Below, piece by piece: positions 1 to 5,173 of a stretch of DNA of 5,455 bases (the stretch's first letter is position 1; each line of letters opens with the position of its first letter). The notes under the pieces were generated by a model, which was given only the letters and a program-made list of their open reading frames with translations, made no database searches and was not told the DNA's origin. Made by a program: the position numbers and the translations under genes. This DNA comes from Sphingomonas sp. (GTDB taxonomy: Bacteria > Pseudomonadota > Alphaproteobacteria > Sphingomonadales > Sphingomonadaceae): assembly GCA_030824725.1 (NCBI GenBank), contig JAPJRE010000287.1, positions 1-5,455 of the forward strand, in the 5' to 3' direction.

Positions 1-617
1 TCCCCCGACCCCTCCCGCAAGCGGGAGGGGAGCGCTGGCTTCTTCCCCTCGGCGATCTCCTGCATCGTCCGCCCGGTGGTGACGCTGGTGAGGCCCGTTT
101 CGACCAGTTCGTCCGTGGCGCCTGCAAACCCGTCGTCGATCTTGCGGAGCAGCCAGTTCTCCGCCTTCTCCTTGCCGCGCGGCTTCAGCCGGATCAGCAG
201 CCATTCGCCCTGCATCCGCTCCCCATGGAGCACGAAGTGGAGATGGCCCTTCGCCAGATCCTTGGCGCTTTTGCCCGGCAGGGGCTCCCAGGTGCCGCTG
301 TCCCACAGCATCACCGTGCCGCCGCCATATTCGCCCTTGGGGATCGTCCCCTCGAAATCGGCATAGGAGAGCGGATGGTCCTCGGTACGCACCGCCAGCC
401 GCTTCTCGTCGGGATCGAGGCTGGGGCCGCGCGTCACTGCCCAGCTCTTGAGCACGCCGTCGATTTCCAGCCGGAAGTCCCAGTGCAGCCGGCTCGCATC
501 GTGCTTCTGGACGATGAAGCGATTGCCGCCGGACTTCGCCACCGTGCCGGCGGGTTCCGCCGTCTTGGCGAAGTCGCGCTTGGCGTTGTAGCGGGCGAGG
601 CTGTCGGCGTCAGGCAC
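1..617 (-). CDS. ligD: LigD, N-terminal 3'-phosphoesterase part of NHEJ DNA ligase (partial, 3' end outside window)
   Basis: LigD is the multi-domain ATP-dependent ligase of bacterial non-homologous end joining. It works with Ku, cleaning and sealing double-strand breaks. The visible 205 residues are the 3'-phosphoesterase (PE) domain, which removes 3' phosphates and ribonucleotides from ends. Seen in the sequence: QKH with H39, then H45, D47 and R49 in LHWDFRL, and H81 and Y85 in EDHPLSYADFEG. These match, with a constant offset of three, the metal and catalytic residues known from Pseudomonas LigD (H42, H48, D50, R52, H84, Y88). GEYGGGTV follows at 96-102. The start is GTG at 617-615, overlapping the ku stop by 8 nt. 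No downstream Met occurs before residue 103, so a later start would destroy the domain. The ribosome site is weak, so coupling to ku is likely. Near residue 195 the linker enters a palindromic repeat and stays open to the window edge. Ligase and polymerase domains cannot be seen, so a stand-alone PE protein is not excluded. Confidence 0.93.
   Translation of the reverse strand, partial: MPDADSLARYNAKRDFAKTAEPAGTVAKSGGNRFIVQKHDASRLHWDFRLEIDGVLKSWAVTRGPSLDPDEKRLAVRTEDHPLSYADFEGTIPKGEYGGGTVMLWDSGTWEPLPGKSAKDLAKGHLHFVLHGERMQGEWLLIRLKPRGKEKAENWLLRKIDDGFAGATDELVETGLTSVTTGRTMQEIAEGKKPALPSRLREGSG
9..30. repeat. Perfect GC-rich palindrome inside the ligD linker
   Basis: Two exact 10-bp inverted arms (CCCCTCCCGC and GCGGGAGGGG) flank a 2-nt AA loop. 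The element lies in frame in ligD and encodes part of PSRLREGSG on the minus strand. It resembles short GC-rich palindromes I recall as dispersed many times in sphingomonad genomes, usually between genes. As RNA it would form a very stable hairpin. No poly-T run is visible after it on the minus strand within the window, so a terminator role is not supported. Confidence 0.7.
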
Positions 618-1476
618 GCTTCTTCGCCGCCGGCTTCTTCGGCGCCGCCTTCTTCGCCGGCGTCTTGGTCTTGGCCGCGGGCTTGGCGTCGCCGGGCCCG
701 AGCGACTTCTTCAGCGCCGCCATCAGGTCCACCACGTTCGAGCCGCGGCTCTCCGGCTTGTCCGGATCCTCCAGGATCTTGGCGCCCTTGGCCTTTTTCT
801 TCTTCTCGATCAGCGCGCGCAGCGCATCGACATAGCGGTCGTGGAAGCCCTTGGGATCGAATTTGCGCGCCTTCTTCTCGATCAGCGTCTGCGCCAGCTC
901 CAGCAACTCCGGATCGGGCTCGCTGTCCGGGATCTCGCGGAAATAGCCCTGCGCCTTCTGCACCTCGTCGGCATATCGCAGTGTTTCCAGAATCATGCCG
1001 CGCCCGCAGGGCTTGAGGCTGACGATATATTCGCGGCCGCGCATCGCAAGCTGGCCCAGCCCCACCTTGCGCGCCCGCCGCAGCGCCTCGCGCAGCACGA
1101 TAAAGGCCTCCTCGGCAAGATCATCGGCGGGCACCACGAAATAGGGGCGCTCGTAATAGAGCACGTCGATCTCGTCGGCGTCGACGAACTGGGTCAGCTC
1201 CAGCGTCTTGCGCGATTCGAGCTTTACCGCGTCGATCTCGTCCTGCTCGAGCAGGACGTACTCGCCCTTCTCGATCTCATAGCCCTTGACGATCTCGTCG
1301 GGCTCGACCGCGCCGACGCCGGGCGCGACCTTCTCATACTTGATCCGCTGGCCGCTCGGCTCATGGATCTGGTGGAACGCGATCTGCGCGCCGGATTTGG
1401 TGGCGGTGTAGATCTCGACGGGAATCGAAACGAGGGCCAGCCGTATCTGTCCCTGCCAATAGGCGCGCGCGGCCAT
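610..1476 (-). CDS. ku: Ku, DNA end-binding protein of bacterial non-homologous end joining
   Basis: Bacterial Ku forms a homodimeric ring that threads onto double-strand break ends and recruits LigD. The 288-residue product matches the usual bacterial Ku length of about 260-300. Seen in order: the N-terminal strand WQGQIRLALVSIPVEIYTAT (7-26), RIKYEKV (44-50), KGYEIEKGEYVLLEQDE (64-80), the FVDADEIDVLYYERPYFVVP stretch (97-116), and a helical bridge or core region to about 220. The tail from about 263 is rich in Lys, Ala and Pro (AKTKTPAKKAAPKKPAAKKR), as in other proteobacterial Ku proteins, where it is known to aid DNA binding. The ATG at 1476-1474 is chosen over one 66 nt upstream because the protein then begins MAARAYWQGQI and a GAGGAG site lies 8 nt before it. 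The gene is first in an operon with ligD, overlapping it by 8 nt. Transcription probably begins in the divergent spacer shared with pdxH, where a candidate EcfG-like site is listed separately. Confidence 0.96.
   Translation of the reverse strand: MAARAYWQGQIRLALVSIPVEIYTATKSGAQIAFHQIHEPSGQRIKYEKVAPGVGAVEPDEIVKGYEIEKGEYVLLEQDEIDAVKLESRKTLELTQFVDADEIDVLYYERPYFVVPADDLAEEAFIVLREALRRARKVGLGQLAMRGREYIVSLKPCGRGMILETLRYADEVQKAQGYFREIPDSEPDPELLELAQTLIEKKARKFDPKGFHDRYVDALRALIEKKKKAKGAKILEDPDKPESRGSNVVDLMAALKKSLGPGDAKPAAKTKTPAKKAAPKKPAAKKRA
1239..1258. repeat. 20-bp perfect palindrome within ku
   Basis: The stretch is its own reverse complement over 20 bp, centred on CTCGAG. It covers the VLLEQD codons of Ku (residues 74-79), and the opposite strand read in register gives the same peptide. 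Flanking bases do not extend the symmetry. It may just reflect preferred GC-rich codons, and no function is claimed. Confidence 0.5.
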
Positions 1477-1484
1477 GCGGAAGT

Positions 1485-1490
1485 CTCCTC
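1485..1490 (-). promoter_or_regulatory. Shine-Dalgarno site fixing the ku start
   Basis: GAGGAG on the minus strand stands 8 nt before the ATG at 1476. It decides between this start and the in-frame ATG at 1542, which would add 22 residues unlike any Ku N-terminus. Confidence 0.85.
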
Positions 1491-1506
1491 GTTGCAGGCC
1501 CGATTC

Positions 1507-1531
1507 AATTCCCCAAAGTCCGTCATGTTCC
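1507..1531 (-). promoter_or_regulatory. Possible EcfG/RpoE2-type promoter for ku-ligD (degenerate -10)
   Basis: On the minus strand a perfect GGAAC (1531-1527) is followed by 16 nt and then AATT (1510-1507). The strict consensus expects CGTT there. The looser RpoE2 form, GGAAC-N18-19-TT, is met. A start near 1500 would leave a leader of roughly 24 nt containing the ku ribosome site, which is geometrically sensible. Stress control of a ku gene by RpoE2 is known in Sinorhizobium. The missing CG keeps this tentative. Confidence 0.35.
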
Positions 1532-1573
1532 GCCCATCGCAACGGCGGCGTTTAGGCTGTAGAGGCAGATCCC

Positions 1574-2152
1574 ATGAGCACCGACCCCTTCGCGCTTTTC
1601 CACACCTGGTACACCGAGGCGCGTACCACCGAGATCAACGATTCCAACGCGATGGCGCTGGCCACGGCGGATGCCGAGGGGCGCCCCTCGGTCCGGATGG
1701 TGCTGCTCAAGGGCTATGATGAGCGCGGCTTCGTCTTCTACACCAACCGCGAGAGCCGCAAGGCCGGCGATCTCGCCGCCAACGGCCATGTCGCGCTGCT
1801 CTTCCACTGGAAGTCGCTGCGCCGTCAGATCCGCATCGAAGGGCCGATCGCCTTCGCCAGCGACGCGGAGTCCGACGCCTATTTCGCCAGCCGCAGCCGC
1901 GATTCGCAGCTCGGCGCCTGGGCCTCGGACCAGTCGCGCCCGCTCGATAGCCGCGCCACCTTCGAGGATCGCTTCGCCGAGGTGCAGGCGCGGTTCGAGG
2001 GCCAGCCGGTGCCCCGGCCGCCGCACTGGGGCGGTTATCGCGTGACGCCCGAGCGGATCGAATTCTGGCTCGACCGCGAACACCGCCTGCACGAGCGCCG
2101 GGTGTTCACCCGCACGAGTGACGGCTGGAGCGAAGGCATGCTCTACCCGTGA
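1574..2152 (+). CDS. pdxH: Pyridoxamine/pyridoxine 5'-phosphate oxidase
   Basis: PdxH is the FMN-dependent cytosolic enzyme that oxidises pyridoxine or pyridoxamine 5'-phosphate to pyridoxal 5'-phosphate with oxygen, the last step of vitamin B6 cofactor synthesis and salvage. The 192-residue product shows the family's FMN and substrate motifs: RPSVRMVLLK (37-46), FVFYTNRESRKAGDL (53-67, with the SRK phosphate contact), RRQIRIEG (83-90), and DAYFASRSRDSQLGAWAS (101-118, with Y103, R107 and S111 in the places of E. coli Y129, R133 and S137). HWGGYRVTPERIEFW (151-165) and EHRLHERRVF (169-178, with the active-site RLH) follow, and the C-terminus is LYP. It is about 25 residues shorter than E. coli PdxH at the N-terminus, as is common outside enterobacteria. 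AGAGG lies 8 nt before the ATG. The gene is divergent from ku and overlaps the next gene by 4 nt. No specific regulator site was recognised. Confidence 0.96.
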   Translation: MSTDPFALFHTWYTEARTTEINDSNAMALATADAEGRPSVRMVLLKGYDERGFVFYTNRESRKAGDLAANGHVALLFHWKSLRRQIRIEGPIAFASDAESDAYFASRSRDSQLGAWASDQSRPLDSRATFEDRFAEVQARFEGQPVPRPPHWGGYRVTPERIEFWLDREHRLHERRVFTRTSDGWSEGMLYP

Positions 2153-3081
2153 CCAACCTCGCCCGCCGTGCGGCGATCGCCAGCGTGTGCAGTGCGCTCT
2201 TCCTCGGCGCGCTCAAATCCTATGCGGCGGTGAAGACGGGGTCGGTGGCGGTGCTGGCCAGCCTCGCCGATTCGGGGCTCGACCTCGTTGCCTCGCTGGT
2301 GACGTTGGGGGGCGTGCACTGGGCGTCGCAGCCGGCGGACGACGAGCATCGCTTCGGCCATGGTAAGGCCGAGGCGCTGGCGGCACTGTTCCAGGTGGTG
2401 ATCATCGCGATCTCGGGCTTCGCCATCCTGCTGCGCGCCGTGCAGCGGCTGCTCCAGAACCAGGTCAGCGCCGATCCCGAGGCGGGCATCGTCGTGTCCG
2501 TGATCGCGATTCTGGTGACGCTCGCGCTCACCCAATATCAGCGCTGGGTCGTCCGGCAGACCGGATCGATCGCGATCACCACCGACAGCATCCATTACAG
2601 TTCGGACCTGTTCCTCAACGCCGCCGTGATCGGCGCGCTCGTGCTGGAAAGCTATGCCGGGATTGCTGGCGCCGATCCGGTGTTCGGCATCGCCATCGCG
2701 CTGTGGCTGCTCTGGGGCGCGTGGCGTGCCTCGGTCGCGGCGATCGACCAGCTGATGGACCGCGAATGGCCCGAGGAGAAGCGCCGCCGCTTCGTCGAGA
2801 TCGCGGCCGAACATCCCGAGCTCAAGAGCCTGCACGACCTGCGCACCCGCACCAGCGGCAACCGCGACTTCGTCCAGTTCCATGTCAGCATGCGTCCCTG
2901 CATGACCATCGCCGAGGCGCACGAGGTGGTCGAGCGGCTGGAGGGCGCGCTGGGCGAGGCCTTCCCCGACACCGAGATCCTGATCCATGTCGACCCGGAC
3001 GGCCATGTCGACGAGCCGGACAATGCGATGGCCGAGACCAATCTGCTCGACGAAGGCGGCCCCCAAACCATTGGACAGTAA
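2149..3081 (+). CDS. fieF: CDF-family cation efflux pump, FieF/YiiP-like (Zn2+/Fe2+ proton antiporter)
   Basis: This is an inner-membrane cation diffusion facilitator expected to export divalent metal, probably Zn2+ and perhaps Fe2+, Cd2+ or Mn2+, in exchange for protons. The 310 residues give six predicted membrane segments (about 10-30, 33-55, 76-98, 112-130, 150-170 and 176-200) and a cytoplasmic dimer domain (about 205-290). Every metal ligand known from E. coli FieF/YiiP is visible: transport site D41 and D45 (DSGLD) with H149 and D153 (HYSSD), giving the Asp-Asp-His-Asp set typical of zinc; loop site D64, H67 and H71 (ADDEHRFGHGKAE); and C-terminal site H229, H245, H258, H280 and D282 (HDLRTR, FHV, EAHEVV, IHVDP). 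The start is GTG, with its GTGA overlapping the pdxH stop. Only a weak AAGG lies upstream, so translation is probably coupled to pdxH. The tail after 290 is short, acidic and variable. The family call is firm. The metal is inferred, and the fieF symbol is by ligand pattern only. Confidence 0.93.
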   Translation: MTNLARRAAIASVCSALFLGALKSYAAVKTGSVAVLASLADSGLDLVASLVTLGGVHWASQPADDEHRFGHGKAEALAALFQVVIIAISGFAILLRAVQRLLQNQVSADPEAGIVVSVIAILVTLALTQYQRWVVRQTGSIAITTDSIHYSSDLFLNAAVIGALVLESYAGIAGADPVFGIAIALWLLWGAWRASVAAIDQLMDREWPEEKRRRFVEIAAEHPELKSLHDLRTRTSGNRDFVQFHVSMRPCMTIAEAHEVVERLEGALGEAFPDTEILIHVDPDGHVDEPDNAMAETNLLDEGGPQTIGQ

Positions 3082-3122
3082 CGGTCGGACGGTGCGTTCC
3101 CTATCTGGGCGGCCGAATGCCC

Positions 3123-3128
3123 GAGGAG
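3123..3128 (+). promoter_or_regulatory. Shine-Dalgarno site supporting a TTG start for the MFS gene
   Basis: GAGGAG lies 8 nt before the in-frame TTG at 3137. No ATG or GTG in that frame has comparable spacing, so this site is the main reason for the chosen start. Confidence 0.7.
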
Positions 3129-3136
3129 TCGACGTT

Positions 3137-4306
3137 TTGCACGCACCCCAACCCACCGCGCGGCTCGGCCGCGGCCTGACCTTCGCCATGGCCGCCGCCG
3201 CCGGGCTCGCGGTCGCCAATATCTATTACAACCAGCCGCTGCTCGGCATTATCGAACGCGACCTGCCCGGCCAGCCGGCAGGCTTGGTGCCGACCGCTAC
3301 CCAGCTCGGCTATGCCGCGGGGCTGTTCCTGCTCGTGCCGCTGGGCGACCTGCACGAGCGCAAGCGGCTGATCGTGCTCCAGTTTTTGGTGCTGGCGGTG
3401 GCGCTGGTCGGCGCGGCGCTGGCGCCCAATGCCTGGATGCTGATCGGTGCCTCGCTGCTGGTGGGGGCGGCGGCGAGCGTCGCGCAGCAGATCGTGCCCT
3501 TTGCCGCGCACCTCGCCGATCCGGCGCGGCGCGGGCAGACGGTGGGCACGGTGATGGCCGGGCTGCTCTGCGGCATCTTGCTCAGCCGGACGCTGTCGGG
3601 CTTCGTCGGCACGCATTGGGGCTGGCGCGAGATGTTCTGGCTCGGCGTGCCGCTGGCGCTGGGTACCGCGGCGGTGATGGCATGGCGGCTGCCGCGCAGC
3701 GAGCCCGAGGCGACGCTTGGCTATGGCGCGCTGCTCGGTTCGCTGGGCGGTCTGTGGCGTGAGTTCCCCGCGCTGCGCTTGGCGGCGATCACCCAGGCGC
3801 TGCTGTTCGCCGGCTTTACCGCCTTCTGGACGATTCTGGCGCTCTACCTGCAGACGCCGCGCTTCAGCCTCGGCGCAGACGTTGCGGGGCTGTTCGGCGT
3901 CGTCGGTGCGGCGGGAATCCTGGGCGCGCCGCTCGCCGGCCGGATCGCCGACAAGCGCGGTCCGCACCTTGTGGTGCTGATCGGCGCGCTGCTCGCGGTG
4001 GCAAGCTGGCTGCTGTTCGGGCTGTGGGCCGGCATCGCCGCGCTGGTGATCGGCGTCGTCGTGCTCGACTTCGCGGTGCAGAGCGCGCTCGTCTCCAACC
4101 AGCACATCATCTTCGCGCTGCGGCCCGAGGCGCGGGCGCGGCTCAACACCGTGCTGATGGGATCGATGTTCCTCGGCGCGTCTGCGGGCTCGGCGACGGC
4201 GACGTTCGCCTGGGAAACGGGCGGCTGGACCGGGGTCGCGCTGCTCGGCGGCGGGCTGTCGCTTGCTGCGGCACTGCTCCAGGTTATGAATCGCCAAAAG
4301 CGCTGA
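3137..4306 (+). CDS. MFS transporter, 12-TM drug/metabolite proton antiporter type
   Basis: This is a major facilitator superfamily inner-membrane protein of 389 residues, the usual length for a 12-TM member. The substrate is unknown; relatives of this general type (COG2814-like) export drugs, sugars or small metabolites. The N-terminal half opens with AAGLAVANIYYNQPLLG (21-37). It has a motif-A-like loop PLGDLHERKRL between TM2 and TM3 (68-78) and a Gly-rich TM5 stretch after RRGQTVGTVMAGLLCG (131-146). A cytoplasmic link near 185-210 leads to the second half, which carries the repeated motif A as GRIADKRG (268-275). Hydrophobic segments continue to about 383. The frame is open upstream to an ATG at 2987 inside the preceding gene, but that extension is polar and Arg-rich and overlaps coding sequence. 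TTG at 3137 with a strong ribosome site fits best; ATG at 3188 would cut into TM1. The gene follows the CDF gene after 55 bp with no clear terminator or promoter, so co-transcription is possible. Confidence 0.9.
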   Translation: MHAPQPTARLGRGLTFAMAAAAGLAVANIYYNQPLLGIIERDLPGQPAGLVPTATQLGYAAGLFLLVPLGDLHERKRLIVLQFLVLAVALVGAALAPNAWMLIGASLLVGAAASVAQQIVPFAAHLADPARRGQTVGTVMAGLLCGILLSRTLSGFVGTHWGWREMFWLGVPLALGTAAVMAWRLPRSEPEATLGYGALLGSLGGLWREFPALRLAAITQALLFAGFTAFWTILALYLQTPRFSLGADVAGLFGVVGAAGILGAPLAGRIADKRGPHLVVLIGALLAVASWLLFGLWAGIAALVIGVVVLDFAVQSALVSNQHIIFALRPEARARLNTVLMGSMFLGASAGSATATFAWETGGWTGVALLGGGLSLAAALLQVMNRQKR

Positions 4307-4314
4307 GCCTGCGG

Positions 4315-4339
4315 GGAACAGCCGCCGCTGCGTGTCGTT
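4315..4339 (+). promoter_or_regulatory. EcfG (general stress sigma factor) promoter
   Basis: GGAAC (4315-4319), a 16-nt spacer and CGTT (4336-4339) exactly match the consensus GGAAC-N16/17-CGTT. Alphaproteobacterial EcfG sigma factors, controlled by the PhyR-NepR partner switch, recognise this sequence. A start site about 7 nt downstream would give a leader of roughly 18 nt carrying the AGGAG ribosome site of the gene at 4364. It sits in a 57-bp gap between two same-strand genes, just where a promoter should be. Confidence 0.85.
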
Positions 4340-4363
4340 AGCCTGAGCATCAGGAGAAGCGTC

Positions 4364-4549
4364 ATGCCCGATCCGGACGACCAGACCCACACCCAGCCGC
4401 GCCCCAATCTCTCGACCGAACCCGGCGAGAAGGGCGATGCCGTCGGCACCGGCACCCAGCCACGGCCCAACATGTCGACCGAGCATCAGCAGGAAGGCGA
4501 TGCGCGGCATCCCAGCGACACGCTCGACCGCGGCCAGACCGACCGCTGA
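4364..4549 (+). CDS. Small hydrophilic duplicated-repeat protein, probably stress-induced (unknown function)
   Basis: I do not recognise the family. The 61-residue product has no Cys, Phe, Tyr, Trp or Ile, carries 12 acidic and 6 Lys/Arg residues, and is rich in Gly, Pro, Gln and Thr, so it should be soluble and mostly disordered. There is no signal peptide or membrane segment. Two copies of one unit, T10-A26 and T31-A47, are offset by 21 residues and share TQPRPN, STE and GDA (12 of 17 identical). The gene is supported by AGGAG 7 nt before the ATG and by a consensus EcfG promoter just upstream. The frame also ends 12 bp before the next gene, as in an operon. Its composition recalls hydrophilins, small Gly-rich disordered proteins made under water or salt stress, but this is inference from composition and promoter. 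Production has not been shown. Confidence 0.8.
   Translation: MPDPDDQTHTQPRPNLSTEPGEKGDAVGTGTQPRPNMSTEHQQEGDARHPSDTLDRGQTDR
4391..4504 (+). repeat. Two-copy tandem repeat (63-bp period) in the small stress gene
   Basis: Copy one covers 4391-4441 and copy two 4454-4504, in frame and 63 bp apart. They encode TQPRPN-L/M-STE, a variable four-residue patch (PGEK or HQQE) and GDA. Conservation at the ends with a variable middle points to an old duplication held by selection on the flanking motifs. Confidence 0.8.
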
Positions 4550-4561
4550 GGCGGAAAGACC

Positions 4562-5173
4562 GTGGAAGAACCCGGAAAGGGCGCCACCGCACCTGCGCGC
4601 GACCAGGCCGATGCCACCGCTGCGCTGCTGATCATCGACATGATCAACATCTTCGATTTCGAAGGCGGTGAGGAACTGCGCGCGCGTGCCGAGGCGATCG
4701 CCGGGCCGATCCTCCAGCTGCGCGACGCGTTCGATGCCGCCGAACTGCCCACCGTCTACGTCAACGACAATTTCGGCGAATGGCATTCGGAGAAGTCGCG
4801 GCTGATCGAACGGGCGTTCGACGGCGCGCCCGACGGCCTGGCGAAGCTCAAGCCGCGCGAATGCGACTATTTCGTCCTCAAACCCCAATTCTCCGGCTTC
4901 TACGCGACCAACCTGCCCGTGCTGCTCCCCAAGCTGGGCGTGCGGCGGCTGGTGCTGACCGGGGTAGCGACCGACATCTGCGTGCTGTTCACCGCGGGTG
5001 ACGCGCACATGCGCGACTATGCGCTGTGGGTGCCCGAAGATGCGGTAGCGACGCAGGACGATGATCGCGGCCGCTGGGCGCTGGAGATCATCGCGCAGAG
5101 CATGGGCGCCAACATTGCTGCCACCCACGCCCGCTCGCCCGACGAGTGGCTCGCCGAGGCGGAGCATGGCTGA
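4562..5173 (+). CDS. Isochorismatase-family cysteine hydrolase
   Basis: This is a cytosolic alpha/beta hydrolase of the isochorismatase/nicotinamidase superfamily, usually acting on amide or related bonds. The substrate cannot be told from sequence. The 203-residue product, near the family norm of 180-220, shows the full triad: D26 in ALLIIDMIN, K107 in YFVLKPQFSGFY and C140 in TGVATDICV, the last with the cis-peptide motif before the nucleophile. Further family features are YVNDNFGEWHS (66-76) and a late EIIAQSMGANIA helix. The start is GTG, 12 bp after the preceding stop. The only upstream Shine-Dalgarno candidate is GAGG 10 nt away, so translation may depend on the upstream gene; the next Met (27) follows the catalytic Asp and is too late. 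It lies in the probable stress operon and overlaps cyoA by 8 nt. A nicotinamidase proper would carry a metal-binding DxH motif, which I do not see, so a general amidohydrolase is likelier. Confidence 0.9.
   Translation: MEEPGKGATAPARDQADATAALLIIDMINIFDFEGGEELRARAEAIAGPILQLRDAFDAAELPTVYVNDNFGEWHSEKSRLIERAFDGAPDGLAKLKPRECDYFVLKPQFSGFYATNLPVLLPKLGVRRLVLTGVATDICVLFTAGDAHMRDYALWVPEDAVATQDDDRGRWALEIIAQSMGANIAATHARSPDEWLAEAEHG

Noticed and set aside
9..30. Palindrome as a rho-independent terminator
   Set aside because: No T-run follows on either strand in the visible sequence, and it lies inside an open ligD frame.
1485..1514. Second GGAAT...CGAG pair as an alternative EcfG site for ku
   Set aside because: Neither half is consensus, and the would-be -10 overlaps the ku ribosome site, leaving no room for a leader.
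841..1719. 292-codon plus-strand open frame antisense to ku and running into pdxH
   Set aside because: It mirrors the ku codons, has no domain, and overlaps both confident genes and the divergent spacer.
3071..3107. TTGGAC followed by TATCTG as a sigma-70 promoter for the MFS gene
   Set aside because: The spacing is about 25 nt, far from the required 16-18.
3117..3179. Possible 20-residue leader peptide (MPEESTF...) overlapping the MFS start
   Set aside because: The ATG has no ribosome site of its own, and the frame is just the tail of an off-frame reading of the CDF gene.
2143..3219. 358-codon open frame on the minus strand
   Set aside because: It is the shadow of the CDF transporter, with no recognisable domain and an Arg/His/Asp-rich translation.
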